Source: Fomitopsis serialis (Eukaryota > Basidiomycota > Agaricomycetes > Polyporales > Fomitopsidaceae). Taken from it: a stretch of DNA of 21,090 nucleotides. The notes under the pieces were generated by a model. That model had not been told where the DNA came from, did not search any database, and worked only from the letters and a program-made list of their open reading frames with translations. The translations under genes and the position numbers were made by a program. The stretch is taken from NCBI RefSeq assembly GCF_022376445.1, contig NW_025955552.1, positions 1 to 21,090 on the forward strand. The letters run 5' to 3'. Below, in pieces: positions 21,070 to 21,090 of this stretch; position 1 is the stretch's first letter; every line of letters starts with the position of its first letter.

Positions 21070-21090
21070 CTGTGAGATAGGCAATAGTTT

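Overview
The window looks like nuclear DNA of a filamentous basidiomycete (Agaricomycetes; a polypore-like fungus is my best guess, not proven). The genes are split by many short GT-AG introns of 49-82 nt with CTGA/CTAA-like branch sites. The protein families fit too: a basidiomycete BTB protein, F-box proteins that run on into an LRR-like region, and a DUF6534-type membrane protein. There is no sign of operons, CRISPR, tRNA or rRNA genes.

Layout. 1-3443: no gene I can support. 3444-4553 (+): intact three-exon BTB/POZ protein. 4554-5342: nothing recognised. 5343-6230 (+): decayed F-box/LRR relic. 6469-8900 (-): intact three-exon gene for a 772-aa protein with an RRM-like N-terminus, a helical TPR-like middle and a long C-terminal coiled coil. 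8901-9901: head-to-head spacer. 9902-10762 (+): intact five-exon gene for ribosomal protein uS7 (RPS5), the most secure call here. 11485-13318 (+): multi-exon DUF6534-type seven-helix membrane protein whose tail carries a GNDHFN-type repeat. 13700-14135 (-): F-box relic. 14413-16074 (-): longer F-box/LRR gene with two frame breaks. 16374-18095 (+): intact four-exon BSD-domain protein. 18394-21069 and beyond (-): C-terminal part of an SNF2 ATPase with a RING finger embedded in its helicase region (Rad5/Rad16/HLTF/Uls1-like). It has a 9-nt microexon, two adjacent apparent GC-AG introns and several frame breaks near the window edge.

These genes do not form one pathway. The window mixes conserved housekeeping genes (RPS5, BSD, SNF2-RING) with fast-evolving basidiomycete families (BTB, F-box, DUF6534). 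The F-box family is present as one long damaged copy, a tandem relic beside it and a third relic about 8 kb away in the opposite orientation. That is local expansion followed by decay. I saw no convincing new multi-gene system. The most unusual material is the splicing and frame structure of the SNF2-RING gene and the domain layout of the 772-aa protein.
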